Assembly: GCF_001639745.1 (NCBI RefSeq) | Contig: NZ_LTAX01000007.1 | Span: 113,276-177,275, forward strand | DNA length: 64,000 bases | Source of the DNA: Marinomonas gallaica | GTDB lineage: Bacteria; Pseudomonadota; Gammaproteobacteria; Pseudomonadales; Marinomonadaceae | Direction of reading: 5' to 3' | Shown here: piece by piece, positions 1 through 8,810 of the stretch | Layout of the letters: every line of letters starts with the position of its first letter | Numbering within the stretch: the stretch's first letter is position 1 | The notes under the pieces: model-generated | Databases searched by the model: none | What the model saw: only the letters and a program-made list of their open reading frames with translations | Told to the model about the DNA's origin: nothing | Program-made: the position numbers and the translations under genes

Positions 1-165
1 GGCATCCTTGACCCAGCTAAAGTAACTCGTTCTGCTCTTCAAGCGGCTGCATCGGTTGCGGGTCTAATGATCACGACTGAAGCAATGATTGCTGACCTTC
101 CTCAAGAAGGCGCTCCTGCTATGCCTGATATGGGTGGCATGGGTGGAATGGGAGGGATGATGTGA
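1..165 (+). CDS. groL: Chaperonin GroEL, C-terminal fragment
   Basis: This is the last 54 codons of a gene whose start lies outside the window. The frame reads into the typical end of the GroEL equatorial domain (a run like [18 protein letters not shown]) and then a Gly-Gly-Met repeat tail ending in GGMM. That tail is characteristic of group I chaperonins, which refold cytosolic proteins as a 14-mer with GroES. A rho-independent terminator follows about 50 bp downstream. Only the fragment is visible, so nothing can be said about the rest of the gene or about groES. Confidence 0.95.
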   Translation, partial: GILDPAKVTRSALQAAASVAGLMITTEAMIADLPQEGAPAMPDMGGMGGMGGMM

Positions 166-213
166 TCCGAAAGGACACATTAACCTCTTGATTTAAAAGC
201 ATTTATATGCTTT

Positions 214-242
214 AAAGGCCTCGCGTTTCGCGGGGCTTTTTT
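214..242 (+). terminator. Rho-independent terminator of groEL
   Basis: An 8-bp GC-rich stem (218-225 with 229-236, one G-T wobble) with a 3-nt loop is flanked by A and T runs and followed by a T tract. A second, AT-rich hairpin (196-202 with 207-213) lies just before it. Confidence 0.85.
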
Positions 243-317
243 ATGCTTTTCCATTGATTATGATATTGATTCTCATTACTATGTTTTGCTTTTATGTGAG
301 CATAGGGAGCCAAATCA

Positions 318-1061
318 TTGAGTTTGAATCAGGGAGCGCTTAGTCGATCCGTATTATTGGAAATTATTCAATCTAAGCGATTTGGTGTGGAATATCAGCC
401 AATCGTAGATCTGTCAACAAATGACATCATTGCTTACGAAGCGTTATCGCGCTTTTACAGTTCAGAGGGGGAGGCGATACGTCCCGATTTAGTTTACGCT
501 TCTCTGCATGAAAACCCTATTACGCTGTTTCAAGTTGAGTATGCGCAAAAGCAGCTGCAACTTGAGTATCGCCCGCCCGAAACCTTGTTCGTAAATTTAG
601 ACCAGGATGCTTTTTTTGCGACCGATGTTGAAGTCTATAATAATCCGTTTGTCCAACTGATTCGCGGTCAAGAGGAGGGCAATGTGGTGGTCGAGTTAAT
701 TGAAAACTCAGAGATAAATGATGCCATTATGAGCTTATCGATGATCGAAGCATTTGATGCACTTGGTATCGATACGGCTTTAGATGATCTGTGTCATCCC
801 CATTCAATGATTTCAGTGTCGGTTTTGCAGTTAGTTAAATGGGTAAAGCTAGATCGTTGTGTGCTACGAATGGCGCATAATGAGGTGTTTATGAAGTTTG
901 TGCGCCAAATGATTGAGTTTGCACGGACGACAAATAAAAAGATTATACTTGAAGGGGTTGAGACTCAAGCAGATTTAGAAATGGCTAGGATGCTCAGTGT
1001 AGACTGCGTTCAGGGCTTTATATATCGCCCTGACTTTATCAATAAGATGCCAGAATGTTAA
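318..1061 (+). CDS. Stand-alone EAL-domain protein (c-di-GMP phosphodiesterase-like)
   Basis: The protein is 247 aa and is essentially one EAL domain with no sensor, transmembrane or GGDEF part. It starts at TTG, with AGGGAG 8 nt upstream. Residues matching the usual metal- and substrate-binding set are present: E41 of the EAL motif, N93, E126, D156-D157, K177, E212 in EGVET and Q232. Loop 6, normally DDFGTG, reads DDLCHP, and loop-6 changes often reduce activity or alter dimerisation in this family. It could therefore be an active phosphodiesterase hydrolysing c-di-GMP to pGpG, or a degenerate c-di-GMP binding protein. It stands alone between groEL and fimV. Confidence 0.8.
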   Translation: MSLNQGALSRSVLLEIIQSKRFGVEYQPIVDLSTNDIIAYEALSRFYSSEGEAIRPDLVYASLHENPITLFQVEYAQKQLQLEYRPPETLFVNLDQDAFFATDVEVYNNPFVQLIRGQEEGNVVVELIENSEINDAIMSLSMIEAFDALGIDTALDDLCHPHSMISVSVLQLVKWVKLDRCVLRMAHNEVFMKFVRQMIEFARTTNKKIILEGVETQADLEMARMLSVDCVQGFIYRPDFINKMPEC

Positions 1062-1100
1062 GAAAGTCTGATATTAGCCAAACCATTGATTCTAAAGCTA

Positions 1101-1129
1101 TTGATAAATCATGACCTGTATTAGATACT
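1101..1129 (+). promoter_or_regulatory. Possible sigma-70 promoter of fimV
   Basis: TTGATA at 1101-1106 and GATACT at 1124-1129 are separated by 17 bp, about 45 bp before the chosen fimV start. The -10 match is only moderate, so this is tentative. Confidence 0.3.
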
Positions 1130-1172
1130 TGACCGATACTTGTCGTCAGTTTTTAACAAGAAAGGGAAGCTT

Positions 1173-3491
1173 ATGCTCAGAAAAACGCTGATTAGTTTGG
1201 CTGTATCCAGCGCGCTATACATGTCCAATGGATATGCGTTAGAGCTGGGCGAACTAACTTCCCAGTCTCAGGTGGATGAGCCTTTTCGTGGGCGCATACA
1301 GTTAACTGACGTTAATGGTCTTACTCCCAGTGACGTTAATGTTCGTCTCGGCTCCGAAAGTGAGTTCCGACAAGCTGGTATTGCGCTGACGAGTACATTA
1401 TCCCAGCTCGACTTCAATGTGGTTCGGGAGAATGGTCAGTTAGCGGTAGTGATTCAAACGGACGCTCCGTTAACGGTTAATCAGCTCAACTTTGTGTTGG
1501 CGGCGCGCTGGCCAAACGGCCAAGTGGTTCGCGAATATCGAACGCCGCTAAACCAACCTGCGCTGGTGGAAAAATCCCAGCCTGAAGTCGTTCAATCTGT
1601 TACACCTCAAGCACCCTCTTCAAAAGATCAAGTATTTCGCCGCGAAACGTCTCAAGCTAAAGCGCTTACAGCAAAAGGTGAGCTGAACGTTGAAAAGGGT
1701 AACACCCTTTGGTCCATTGCTGGTTCTAATCGTCCTAATAATCAGTTGACGATTTATCAGACAATGATGGCGATCCAGGCGTTAAACCAAGACGCTTTTT
1801 ATGCAAACAATATTAATCTATTGCGCGAGGGGGCGGTTTTACGCCTACCGACGCAAGAGCAAATAGCCTTATTTAATCGCGCTACTTCAGAGAAAGAGTT
1901 TGAACGTCAACATTCGGCTTGGATGGCTTTAAAGCAAGCTGGGCGCCTTGATGAGATTGTGTCCAAAGAGCAAATGAATACTCAGGCAAAAGCGAACTCT
2001 ACACCAGCTTCGCCTAAAGCAACTGAAGATAAATTGATGCTTGCCTCTGGTCAAAGTGTTTTGCCGGAAGAAAATGCAAGCTCAAATGAAGCGGATGTTC
2101 AGCGCATTAGTGAACTAGAAACCGAGTTGTCTGCTACGAATGAGTTGCTTGATAAGGAAACTCGTGAAAAAGCTGAATTGAACGATAAGCTTGGTGAATT
2201 GAATGAGCAGTTAGCGACACTGGAACGTCTAATTTCATTGAAAGACCAGCAAATGGCGGAGTTGCAGCGACAGTTCGCCAGCGCTCAGCAGGCTATGCAA
2301 GAGCAAAAAAATACCGTTGATCAACTGCTGGAGGCAGATCAACTGCGTCGTGAGCAAGCGGCGGCTGAAGATGCCTCTTGGATGAATAAAATTTTTGGAA
2401 ATCCTATCATTATGTCTATTGCAGGTGTGGTCCTGTTGTTGATAGGCCTGTTGATCGGTATGTTAATGAAACGATCCGGTCGAAATAAAGCGGATAAAGA
2501 GAAAAAAGACGATACGCAAGAGTTTGATTTGGCCCCTGTGGCCGCTGTTGCGCCTGCTGTGGCTGCGGCAGCTGTTGCGCCTGCTGCAACGCCTGATCCG
2601 ATTGAAGATGCAGAAGAACCAATCGAAGAGGAAGATCCGTTCGCTTTTGATTTTGAAGTAGATGTTCCTGAAGAAGATAGTTTTGATGGTTTTGATGAAT
2701 CCGTTGCATCGTCAGAAGTGATGCCCGAAACAGAAGACGAAACGGACGCGTTTGATGAATTTGATATCCCCGAGTTAGACGATAGTGCAGAAGTTGATGA
2801 TTTTGAGGATGCGCTGGGGGCGGAGATGGATGAGCTGGCAGATGAAGATGCTGCCGCTGATGACCCGTTTGCAGAGTTTGAGGTAGAAGAAACCGCTGAG
2901 ATTGCTCCTGAAGATGACCCATTTGATGAAGTGCTCGAGAGAGATGCGTCAACTGAGGAAGTAGAAGATGATGTGCTTGATGCTGAAGATAATGGCTTTG
3001 ATTTAGAAGATACTCTTGCTGAGCTTGACTTACCTGCTGAAGACGCTGAGGAAAGCTTAGATGTTCCAGAAGATTTTTCTGAGGAAGAGTCTTTCGTCAA
3101 TAGTCTTTTGACCGACGATGAGCAGAGCGATGTGGATGAGTCGGCAGTTTTTGATGTGGAGCCTGATACAGCTTTAGCGGACAGTATTGATGAAGTGCTG
3201 GCTGAAGCTCAGCAAGAAGACGACTTTGGTGGTCTTGATGTGCCTGAATTTGGCACTGAGCAAGCGGCTGAAGATGCTGCGTCTGAGGATGATGATGACG
3301 AAGAAGAGATTGATTTCTTCGACGCTAGCGGTGATGAAGTGGCAACAAAGCTTGATTTAGCGCGAGCTTACATGGATATGGGTGATGAAGAGGGTGCGCG
3401 TGTTATACTGGATGATGTGATTAATTCTGGTAATGAAAGCCAGGTTGCCGAAGCCAGTAGTATGATGGAGCGCATGTTCCCAAGTGAGTAA
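1173..3491 (+). CDS. fimV: FimV-type polar hub protein
   Basis: I chose the ATG at 1173 (772 aa). It has AAGGGA upstream and begins a clean signal peptide (MLRKTLISLAVSSALYMSNGYA) followed by LELGELT, matching the mature FimV N terminus. An in-frame TTG at 1140 is less likely. Order of parts: periplasmic FimV N-domain, LysM-like segment near residues 169-230, coiled coil near 309-385, one membrane segment near 412-433, a long Asp/Glu-rich repetitive cytoplasmic region, and a TPR-like FimV C-terminal domain from about residue 723. FimV/HubP proteins bind peptidoglycan and organise the pole for type IV pili and chemosensory proteins. Its stop overlaps truA by 8 bp. Confidence 0.93.
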   Translation: MLRKTLISLAVSSALYMSNGYALELGELTSQSQVDEPFRGRIQLTDVNGLTPSDVNVRLGSESEFRQAGIALTSTLSQLDFNVVRENGQLAVVIQTDAPLTVNQLNFVLAARWPNGQVVREYRTPLNQPALVEKSQPEVVQSVTPQAPSSKDQVFRRETSQAKALTAKGELNVEKGNTLWSIAGSNRPNNQLTIYQTMMAIQALNQDAFYANNINLLREGAVLRLPTQEQIALFNRATSEKEFERQHSAWMALKQAGRLDEIVSKEQMNTQAKANSTPASPKATEDKLMLASGQSVLPEENASSNEADVQRISELETELSATNELLDKETREKAELNDKLGELNEQLATLERLISLKDQQMAELQRQFASAQQAMQEQKNTVDQLLEADQLRREQAAAEDASWMNKIFGNPIIMSIAGVVLLLIGLLIGMLMKRSGRNKADKEKKDDTQEFDLAPVAAVAPAVAAAAVAPAATPDPIEDAEEPIEEEDPFAFDFEVDVPEEDSFDGFDESVASSEVMPETEDETDAFDEFDIPELDDSAEVDDFEDALGAEMDELADEDAAADDPFAEFEVEETAEIAPEDDPFDEVLERDASTEEVEDDVLDAEDNGFDLEDTLAELDLPAEDAEESLDVPEDFSEEESFVNSLLTDDEQSDVDESAVFDVEPDTALADSIDEVLAEAQQEDDFGGLDVPEFGTEQAAEDAASEDDDDEEEIDFFDASGDEVATKLDLARAYMDMGDEEGARVILDDVINSGNESQVAEASSMMERMFPSE

Positions 3492-4311
3492 ACAAAAAGT
3501 AGTCCTTGTCGTAGAATACGATGGGGCAGTGTATAAGGGGTGGCAGGCTCAAAAGTTTGATGTTGCTACCGTTCAAGAATGTCTAGAAGAAGCCCTAAGC
3601 AAAATAGCAAATCATCCAGTTACCGTGATTTGTGCGGGTAGAACGGATGCAGGTGTTCATGCAAGTGCGCAGGTTGTGCACTTTGAAACAGAATCCGAGC
3701 GACCTATCCGTGCTTGGACGCTAGGAGTTAATACCAACCTCCCTCCCGATATTTCAGTTAAGGCGGCACGTGTTGTTGATTCAGAGTTTCATGCTCGTTT
3801 CAGTGCGCAAAGCCGTCGCTATCGCTATGTCATATATCAGTCTGAATTCCGCCCAGCAGTTATAGGTAAAGGTGTCACTTGGACTCATAAAGCCTTAGAT
3901 GTTGTTGCGATGCAGCGTGCGTGTGAGTACTTCAAAGGTACGCATGATTTTACCTCTTATCGAGCGGTAGGGTGCCAAGCAAACAGTCCAGTGCGTACTA
4001 TCCTGAATTTCTCAGTCGATCAGTTTGGTCAATACATCGTTTTAGATGTCAGAGCGAATGCGTTTTTGCATCATATGATTCGTAATTTTGCCGGCGTATT
4101 AATGACGATTGGTGCAGGTGAGCAGCCGGTTGAATGGGCTAAGCAGGTATTGGACGCAAAAGACCGCTCTAAAGGGGGTGTGACAGCGCCGCCTTATGGT
4201 CTTTACTTTGTTGATGCTGAATACCCGAGTCATTTTAATGTCCCTAAACCACCATTAGGTCCTCATTTTTTACCGTTCAAAGAGGAGCCAGAGTATGAAT
4301 TGCCGCGTTAA
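3484..4311 (+). CDS. truA: tRNA pseudouridine(38-40) synthase TruA
   Basis: TruA isomerises uridines 38-40 in the anticodon stem of many tRNAs. The 275-aa product has the catalytic motif GRTDAGVHA with the nucleophilic aspartate at D55. The family core FHARFSAQSRRYRY and the C-terminal FLHHMIRNFAG are also visible. The start is GTG inside the end of fimV, which suggests translational coupling. The fimV-truA-trpF-accD order is the same as in Pseudomonas. Confidence 0.97.
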   Translation: MSKQKVVLVVEYDGAVYKGWQAQKFDVATVQECLEEALSKIANHPVTVICAGRTDAGVHASAQVVHFETESERPIRAWTLGVNTNLPPDISVKAARVVDSEFHARFSAQSRRYRYVIYQSEFRPAVIGKGVTWTHKALDVVAMQRACEYFKGTHDFTSYRAVGCQANSPVRTILNFSVDQFGQYIVLDVRANAFLHHMIRNFAGVLMTIGAGEQPVEWAKQVLDAKDRSKGGVTAPPYGLYFVDAEYPSHFNVPKPPLGPHFLPFKEEPEYELPR

Positions 4312-4924
4312 AATTTGTGGTATTACGAGTTTAGAGGATGCGCTGCATGCCGTGAATGCGGGCGCTGATGCATTAGGTTTTGTTTTTTATGACAAGAGTC
4401 CTAGGTATATTTCGCCTGAAGCAGCTAATGCTATTATTGCGCTTCTGCCTCCCTTTGTAGTGCCAATTGCGTTGTTCGTTAATGCAGATGAATCTCTTGT
4501 TAATGCGTTAATATCAGGCAGTAAGCGATGGATTATTCAGTTTCACGGTGATGAATCTCCAGAGAGTTGTGCTAAATACGCTGTACCTTTCTATAAAGCC
4601 ATTCGCATGAAGCCTGAGGTAGACTTGCAGGTTGAGGTTGAGCGTTACTCTGAGGCATTAGCGATACTTTTGGATGCTTATAAACCGGGCGTTCCAGGCG
4701 GCACTGGTGAAACATTTGATTGGCATTTGATTCCTGAAAACTTGGCAAAACCTGTTATTTTGGCAGGCGGTTTGACAGTTGATAATGTTGCAGAAGCGGT
4801 TCAAGCCGTTCGTCCCTATGCTGTAGATGTAAGTGGCGGTGTGGAGAAAGAAAAAGGGCTTAAAGATCCAGATAAAGTGGTCCTGTTTATAAAACGAGCA
4901 AAAGGTCTTCTTCCTGTGCTTTAA
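4295..4924 (+). CDS. trpF: Phosphoribosylanthranilate isomerase
   Basis: TrpF catalyses the third step of tryptophan synthesis, the Amadori rearrangement of phosphoribosylanthranilate. The 209-aa TIM-barrel protein has the N-terminal KICGITS motif with catalytic Cys8 and the C-terminal VDVSGGVE motif with catalytic Asp near position 178. Its ATG lies 17 bp inside truA. The trpB and trpA genes, which follow trpF in some gammaproteobacteria, are not here; a 523-bp gap follows instead, then accD. Confidence 0.97.
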   Translation: MNCRVKICGITSLEDALHAVNAGADALGFVFYDKSPRYISPEAANAIIALLPPFVVPIALFVNADESLVNALISGSKRWIIQFHGDESPESCAKYAVPFYKAIRMKPEVDLQVEVERYSEALAILLDAYKPGVPGGTGETFDWHLIPENLAKPVILAGGLTVDNVAEAVQAVRPYAVDVSGGVEKEKGLKDPDKVVLFIKRAKGLLPVL

Positions 4925-5447
4925 AAAAAGACGGTGTTGTTATTGAGCATTCATTGATGACCGGAAGGTTGCGTTTGATAGCATTTTATTCGTCAATATG
5001 ACTCCAGAATGGACGATAGATGTAGTAGAATGCGTTTAAATTAACTGCATTGATTTGATTTGCCTTTAATGCCTATGACATCGTTTATTGAGCAACGAGA
5101 ATTTGCTTACAGGTATAAAGACAGTGTTAAAGTGTCTCCATTAAAGGAATGCTATGTTTGCATCTTTGAATGCAAGCGGCGCAGATATGAATGTCTAATC
5201 TTTGCAAAAAAATATAGGCCTACCGATTGATATTGGCGTTGATGTTCGTAATACGAAAATAGCGTGTGCATCAAGTCAATGTTTAGGCGGTATAATCGTC
5301 GGTAGTGTTTGGTAAGCGTCATTGCGAAAGCCAAACGTCGCACACAAAATCAGGATGCTGTTGCCTTGCAGGCTATTTTTCCCCGATGCGTTCGGAACTG
5401 GATAAATAAGCAATAGGCATCAGTTTGTTAATATTTTGGAGAGTTAA
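4925..5447. other. 523-bp intergenic region between trpF and accD
   Basis: No recognisable gene was found. One forward ORF of 53 codons (5069-5230) has no ribosome-binding site and matches nothing I know. A 14-codon ORF at 5154-5198 does have an AAAGGAA sequence before it. A 63-codon reverse ORF (5152-5343) also looks like noise. A TATAAT at 5291-5296 could be a -10 box for accD, but no good -35 is in register. Confidence 0.5.
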
Positions 5448-6314
5448 ATGAGCAGTTGGCTAGATAAATTTGTTCCTTCGATCATGCGTAATGAAACGAA
5501 GCGTGCACAACAAGGCAGTGTGCCTGAAGGTCTTTGGAAGAAGTGCCCAAAGTGCGACAACGTTTTATATCGTCCAGAGCTTGAAAAGAACTTAGATGTT
5601 TGTCCTAAATGTGAGCATCACATGCGTGTCAGTGCCCGACGCCGTTTAGATATTTTCTTGGATAAAGAAGGCCGTACAGAAATCGCTGCTCAGCTTGAAC
5701 CTGAAGATAAATTGAAGTTTAAAGATTCTAAGCGCTACAAAGATCGTTTAGTTGCCGCACAAAAAGCAACAGGTGAAAAGGATGCTTTAGTTGCAATGGA
5801 AGGTACTTTGAATGGCATGCCTGTTGTCGCGGTTGCGTTTGAGTTTAACTTCTTAGGTGGCTCTATGGGTGCGATTGTTGGCGAGAAGTTTGTTCAGGCG
5901 GCGAATGTTTGTCTTGAGAAAAATATACCGTTGGTTTGTTTCTCTGCCTCGGGTGGTGCTCGTATGCAAGAAGCACTTATTTCTTTGATGCAAATGGCTA
6001 AAACAAGTGCGGCACTTGAGCGCATGAAGCAACAAGGTATTCCTTACATTTCTGCAATGACAGACCCTGTTTTTGGAGGTGTATCCGCATCATTGGCTAT
6101 GCTAGGCGACTTAAATGTTGCTGAACCAAATGCATTAATTGGTTTTGCTGGGCCTCGAGTGATAGAGCAAACTGTTCGCGAAAAATTGCCGGAAGGCTTC
6201 CAGCGCTCTGAATTTCTTTTGGATAAGGGCGCTTTGGATATGATCATAAAGCGTGAAGACTTGCGTGATCGTTTGTATAACATCCTATCGATTTTGACTC
6301 ATAAAGCAGCTTAA
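5448..6314 (+). CDS. accD: Acetyl-CoA carboxylase carboxyltransferase subunit beta
   Basis: AccD is half of the carboxyltransferase that moves the carboxyl group from biotin to acetyl-CoA, giving malonyl-CoA for fatty acid synthesis. The 288-aa product has the N-terminal four-cysteine zinc ribbon (CPKC then CPKC, about residues 31-55). It also has crotonase-fold motifs including [15 protein letters not shown] and [10 protein letters not shown]. The start has GGAG 7 nt upstream. It is followed after 4 bp by folC, so the two are probably co-transcribed. Confidence 0.97.
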   Translation: MSSWLDKFVPSIMRNETKRAQQGSVPEGLWKKCPKCDNVLYRPELEKNLDVCPKCEHHMRVSARRRLDIFLDKEGRTEIAAQLEPEDKLKFKDSKRYKDRLVAAQKATGEKDALVAMEGTLNGMPVVAVAFEFNFLGGSMGAIVGEKFVQAANVCLEKNIPLVCFSASGGARMQEALISLMQMAKTSAALERMKQQGIPYISAMTDPVFGGVSASLAMLGDLNVAEPNALIGFAGPRVIEQTVREKLPEGFQRSEFLLDKGALDMIIKREDLRDRLYNILSILTHKAA

Positions 6315-6318
6315 CTGA

Positions 6319-7539
6319 ATGTCATCAACATCTCTTGAAGGTTGGCTCTCATATATCGAGAGCCAACACCCTTCTGAAATCGAACTTGGCCTTGCCCGAG
6401 GCCAGTCCGTTCTAGATAAACTACAACTAGGTCGACCTAAGGCAAAAGTCATCACCGTTGCTGGTACGAATGGTAAAGGCTCAACCTGTACGATGTTGAC
6501 TCGGTATTTATGTGATGCCGGTTTCAAAGTAGGAACGTACACATCGCCGCATTTTTTGCGATTCAATGAGCGTGTAGCAATTAATGAACAGGAATGTCCT
6601 GACGAGCTTTTGTGTGAAGCCTTTTCTGTTATCGAAGCTGCGCGCGGTGATACACCTTTAACTTACTTTGAGTTTTCAACGATCGCTGCACTTTGGGTGT
6701 TTGATCGCCTAGAGCTAGATTATTGGGTGCTCGAGGTTGGACTCGGTGGACGTCTTGACTCGGTGAATATGGTCGATACAGATATCGCGGTTGTTACCTC
6801 TATTGCGCTTGATCACATTGATTGGTTAGGTGATTCTATCGACGTTATTGGTCGTGAAAAGACCGGAATTGCGCGTGCGGGCAAACCTGTTATCAGTGGT
6901 GTAGTCAATCCACCAACATCTATTGCTGCAGTGGCAGAAGAAACTGGCGCGCCTCTTTTTCAAAAGCACAAAGACTTTACGTTCACTCAATTTGATAATG
7001 TATGGAATTGGAGTGGCTTTGGTCGTTCATTTGAAAGCCTACCGCTGCCTAAGTTGCCGCTTGAAAATGCAGCGACTGTCATTGCTGTTTTGCTGCAGCT
7101 TGATATTGACGTAGACGTTGAGTCACTTACTCAAATGTTTACAGAAGCAAGCTTGCTAGGACGTTTTCAGCAAGTCGAGTCGAGCCCCGCGCTTTACATC
7201 GATGTTGCTCATAATCCCGAGGCTGCGCAGCAACTTAAGCAGCAAGTGGCGCGTTTGAACACGCCTGTTATTGCTGTTTGTGGCATGCTTAAAGATAAAG
7301 ATATTAGCAGTGTATTAGGAACATTAAAGGACAGTTTTTCAGAGTGGCACTTCTTGGATTTGCCTGGAGTCCGCGGTGCGAAGGCGGCAGAGCTTGCGCC
7401 CTATGTAAATCACTCAAACAGTTACCATGATATTTTGTCCGCGTTGACTGTGGCAAAAGACTCAGCGCGTCAGCAAGGGGCAACTGTGATTGTATTTGGT
7501 TCTTTTGTCACCGTTTCTGAGTATTTATCGACTCTGTAA
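6319..7539 (+). CDS. folC: Bifunctional dihydrofolate/folylpolyglutamate synthase
   Basis: FolC adds glutamate to dihydropteroate and then to folates. The 406-aa product has the Mur-ligase-type ATP loop VAGTNGKGSTC at residues 47-57. It also has the folate motif YTSPHFLRFNERV and the GLGGRLDSVN segment. Length and order are normal for the family. It sits 4 bp after accD and 15 bp before the SPOR-domain gene, in the conserved accD-folC-dedD-cvpA-purF order. Confidence 0.96.
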   Translation: MSSTSLEGWLSYIESQHPSEIELGLARGQSVLDKLQLGRPKAKVITVAGTNGKGSTCTMLTRYLCDAGFKVGTYTSPHFLRFNERVAINEQECPDELLCEAFSVIEAARGDTPLTYFEFSTIAALWVFDRLELDYWVLEVGLGGRLDSVNMVDTDIAVVTSIALDHIDWLGDSIDVIGREKTGIARAGKPVISGVVNPPTSIAAVAEETGAPLFQKHKDFTFTQFDNVWNWSGFGRSFESLPLPKLPLENAATVIAVLLQLDIDVDVESLTQMFTEASLLGRFQQVESSPALYIDVAHNPEAAQQLKQQVARLNTPVIAVCGMLKDKDISSVLGTLKDSFSEWHFLDLPGVRGAKAAELAPYVNHSNSYHDILSALTVAKDSARQQGATVIVFGSFVTVSEYLSTL

Positions 7540-7554
7540 ACAAAGGGGAAGCTC

Positions 7555-8139
7555 ATGATGCTAGATGCTAAGTCAAAATATCGCTTAATCGGTGCTGGCC
7601 TGTTAATGGTATCTGCGGCGGTGTTATTACCGCTTGTGCTTGATGGTGAACGCCCTACGTCTTTGGACGTACAGATCACTGTGCCAGAGAAGCCTTCATT
7701 TCCAGAGGTTGTGATTGCGCCTGTAGAGCCAGTTGATGAATTGACGGATGATACCGAAGAATTCCCTGACCCAAATACTATCCAGTTGATCTCTGAGCCT
7801 GAAGAGACTCCCAAGGTGGTACAGCAGGCAGAACCAATTCCTGAAGTTAAGCAAGTGGCTCCGGTAGAGAAACCTGCGACGGTGAAGAAGGAGGTGGCGC
7901 CTATTGGCGAGCGGTGGACGTTGCAGGTAGCGACCTTTGGTAAAAAAGATAATGCATCACGAACGCTAAAGCGTTTACAGGACGCTGGTTATCCTGCTTA
8001 TGTCATGACCAGTAATTCTTTATTTAAAGTATTTGTCGGACCCGAATTAAAGCGTGAAGCTTCAGAGAAAATGAAAAGCAAAGTTCTTAAGGAATTTAAG
8101 CTCAGCGGAATTGTTGTCAAATATTCTCCAAATTCGTAA
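7555..8139 (+). CDS. dedD: DedD-like SPOR-domain protein
   Basis: The 194-aa product has a short cytoplasmic start, one membrane segment (about residues 11-30), a Pro/Glu/Val-rich linker and a C-terminal SPOR domain (about 120-190, beginning WTLQVATFGKK). SPOR domains bind denuded glycan strands at the division septum. DedD in E. coli is a non-essential division protein. Position between folC and cvpA supports the name. The start is the ATG after AAGGGGAAG; the next codon is also ATG. Confidence 0.85.
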   Translation: MMLDAKSKYRLIGAGLLMVSAAVLLPLVLDGERPTSLDVQITVPEKPSFPEVVIAPVEPVDELTDDTEEFPDPNTIQLISEPEETPKVVQQAEPIPEVKQVAPVEKPATVKKEVAPIGERWTLQVATFGKKDNASRTLKRLQDAGYPAYVMTSNSLFKVFVGPELKREASEKMKSKVLKEFKLSGIVVKYSPNS

Positions 8140-8209
8140 TAGTTACTCGTTGGTTGCTTGGATTAACGTGAACTTTTGGTAAACTGCGCAGCATTAGTAA
8201 GAGGTAAGC

Positions 8210-8743
8210 GTGGAACATATACAATCGATTTCAACGCTTGATTGGTTAATCATTGCGGTAGTGGTGTTGTCGTCTCTTCTGAGCTTAAAACGCGGTTTTA
8301 TTAAAGAAGTCATGTCTTTGGTAACTTGGGTAGTAGCCTTTATCGTTGCGGTAAAGTTCACAACGCCCTTGCAGACCTTGTTAATTGATCAGGTCCAAAA
8401 TGATCAAATACGCTACATCGTCGCGTTTATTGGATTATTTATCGCAACATTAGTTATTGGTGCATTGGTCAGCCTTATTTTAGGTTCACTAGTGCAAGCC
8501 ACTGGTTTAAGCAGTACTGATCGTGTGATTGGTATGTTATTTGGTTTTGTTCGAGGTGCGTTGATTGTAGTGGCATTTATCTCTCTTTTGAGTTTAAGTC
8601 CTGCCATCGAGAAGTCTGATATGTGGAAATCTTCTCAGCTTGTTCCGCAGCTCGTTGTATTAAAAGATTGGCTACGTGAGATGTTAGGCAGAGGGAGTGA
8701 GGTATTTGACTCTTCTCTTATCGATCGTGCTTTGAATAGTTAA
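8210..8743 (+). CDS. cvpA: CvpA family inner-membrane protein
   Basis: The 177-aa protein has four hydrophobic segments and the family opening STLDWLIIAVVVLSSLLSLKRGF. CvpA is an inner-membrane protein first named for colicin V production; its exact activity is unclear. The GTG start follows AAGAGG. It precedes purF, as in E. coli and Pseudomonas, and is probably co-transcribed with it, although a hairpin lies between. Confidence 0.92.
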   Translation: MEHIQSISTLDWLIIAVVVLSSLLSLKRGFIKEVMSLVTWVVAFIVAVKFTTPLQTLLIDQVQNDQIRYIVAFIGLFIATLVIGALVSLILGSLVQATGLSSTDRVIGMLFGFVRGALIVVAFISLLSLSPAIEKSDMWKSSQLVPQLVVLKDWLREMLGRGSEVFDSSLIDRALNS

Positions 8744-8759
8744 TCACACGTTTGTGTGA
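8744..8759 (+). terminator. Small hairpin between cvpA and purF
   Basis: TCACAC and GTGTGA pair around a GTTT loop directly at the cvpA stop codon. The run that follows (agttttaaat) is only a weak T tract, so this may reduce read-through or stabilise the 3' end rather than terminate. Confidence 0.35.
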
Positions 8760-8810
8760 AGTTTTAAATAGACGGCAAAGTCGTTTCCCCAAATCACGAG
8801 GTATATATAC

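Noticed and set aside
121..165. Short Gly-Met codon repeat
   Set aside because: It is the normal GGM tail of GroEL.
2339..3100. 253-aa Ser-rich reverse ORF inside fimV
   Set aside because: It is the antisense of the Asp/Glu-rich repeats of FimV; the low-complexity Ser/Ala composition is a mirror artefact and there is no ribosome-binding site.
5152..5343. 63-aa reverse ORF between trpF and accD
   Set aside because: No ribosome-binding site and no known similarity; opposite to the direction of the surrounding operon.
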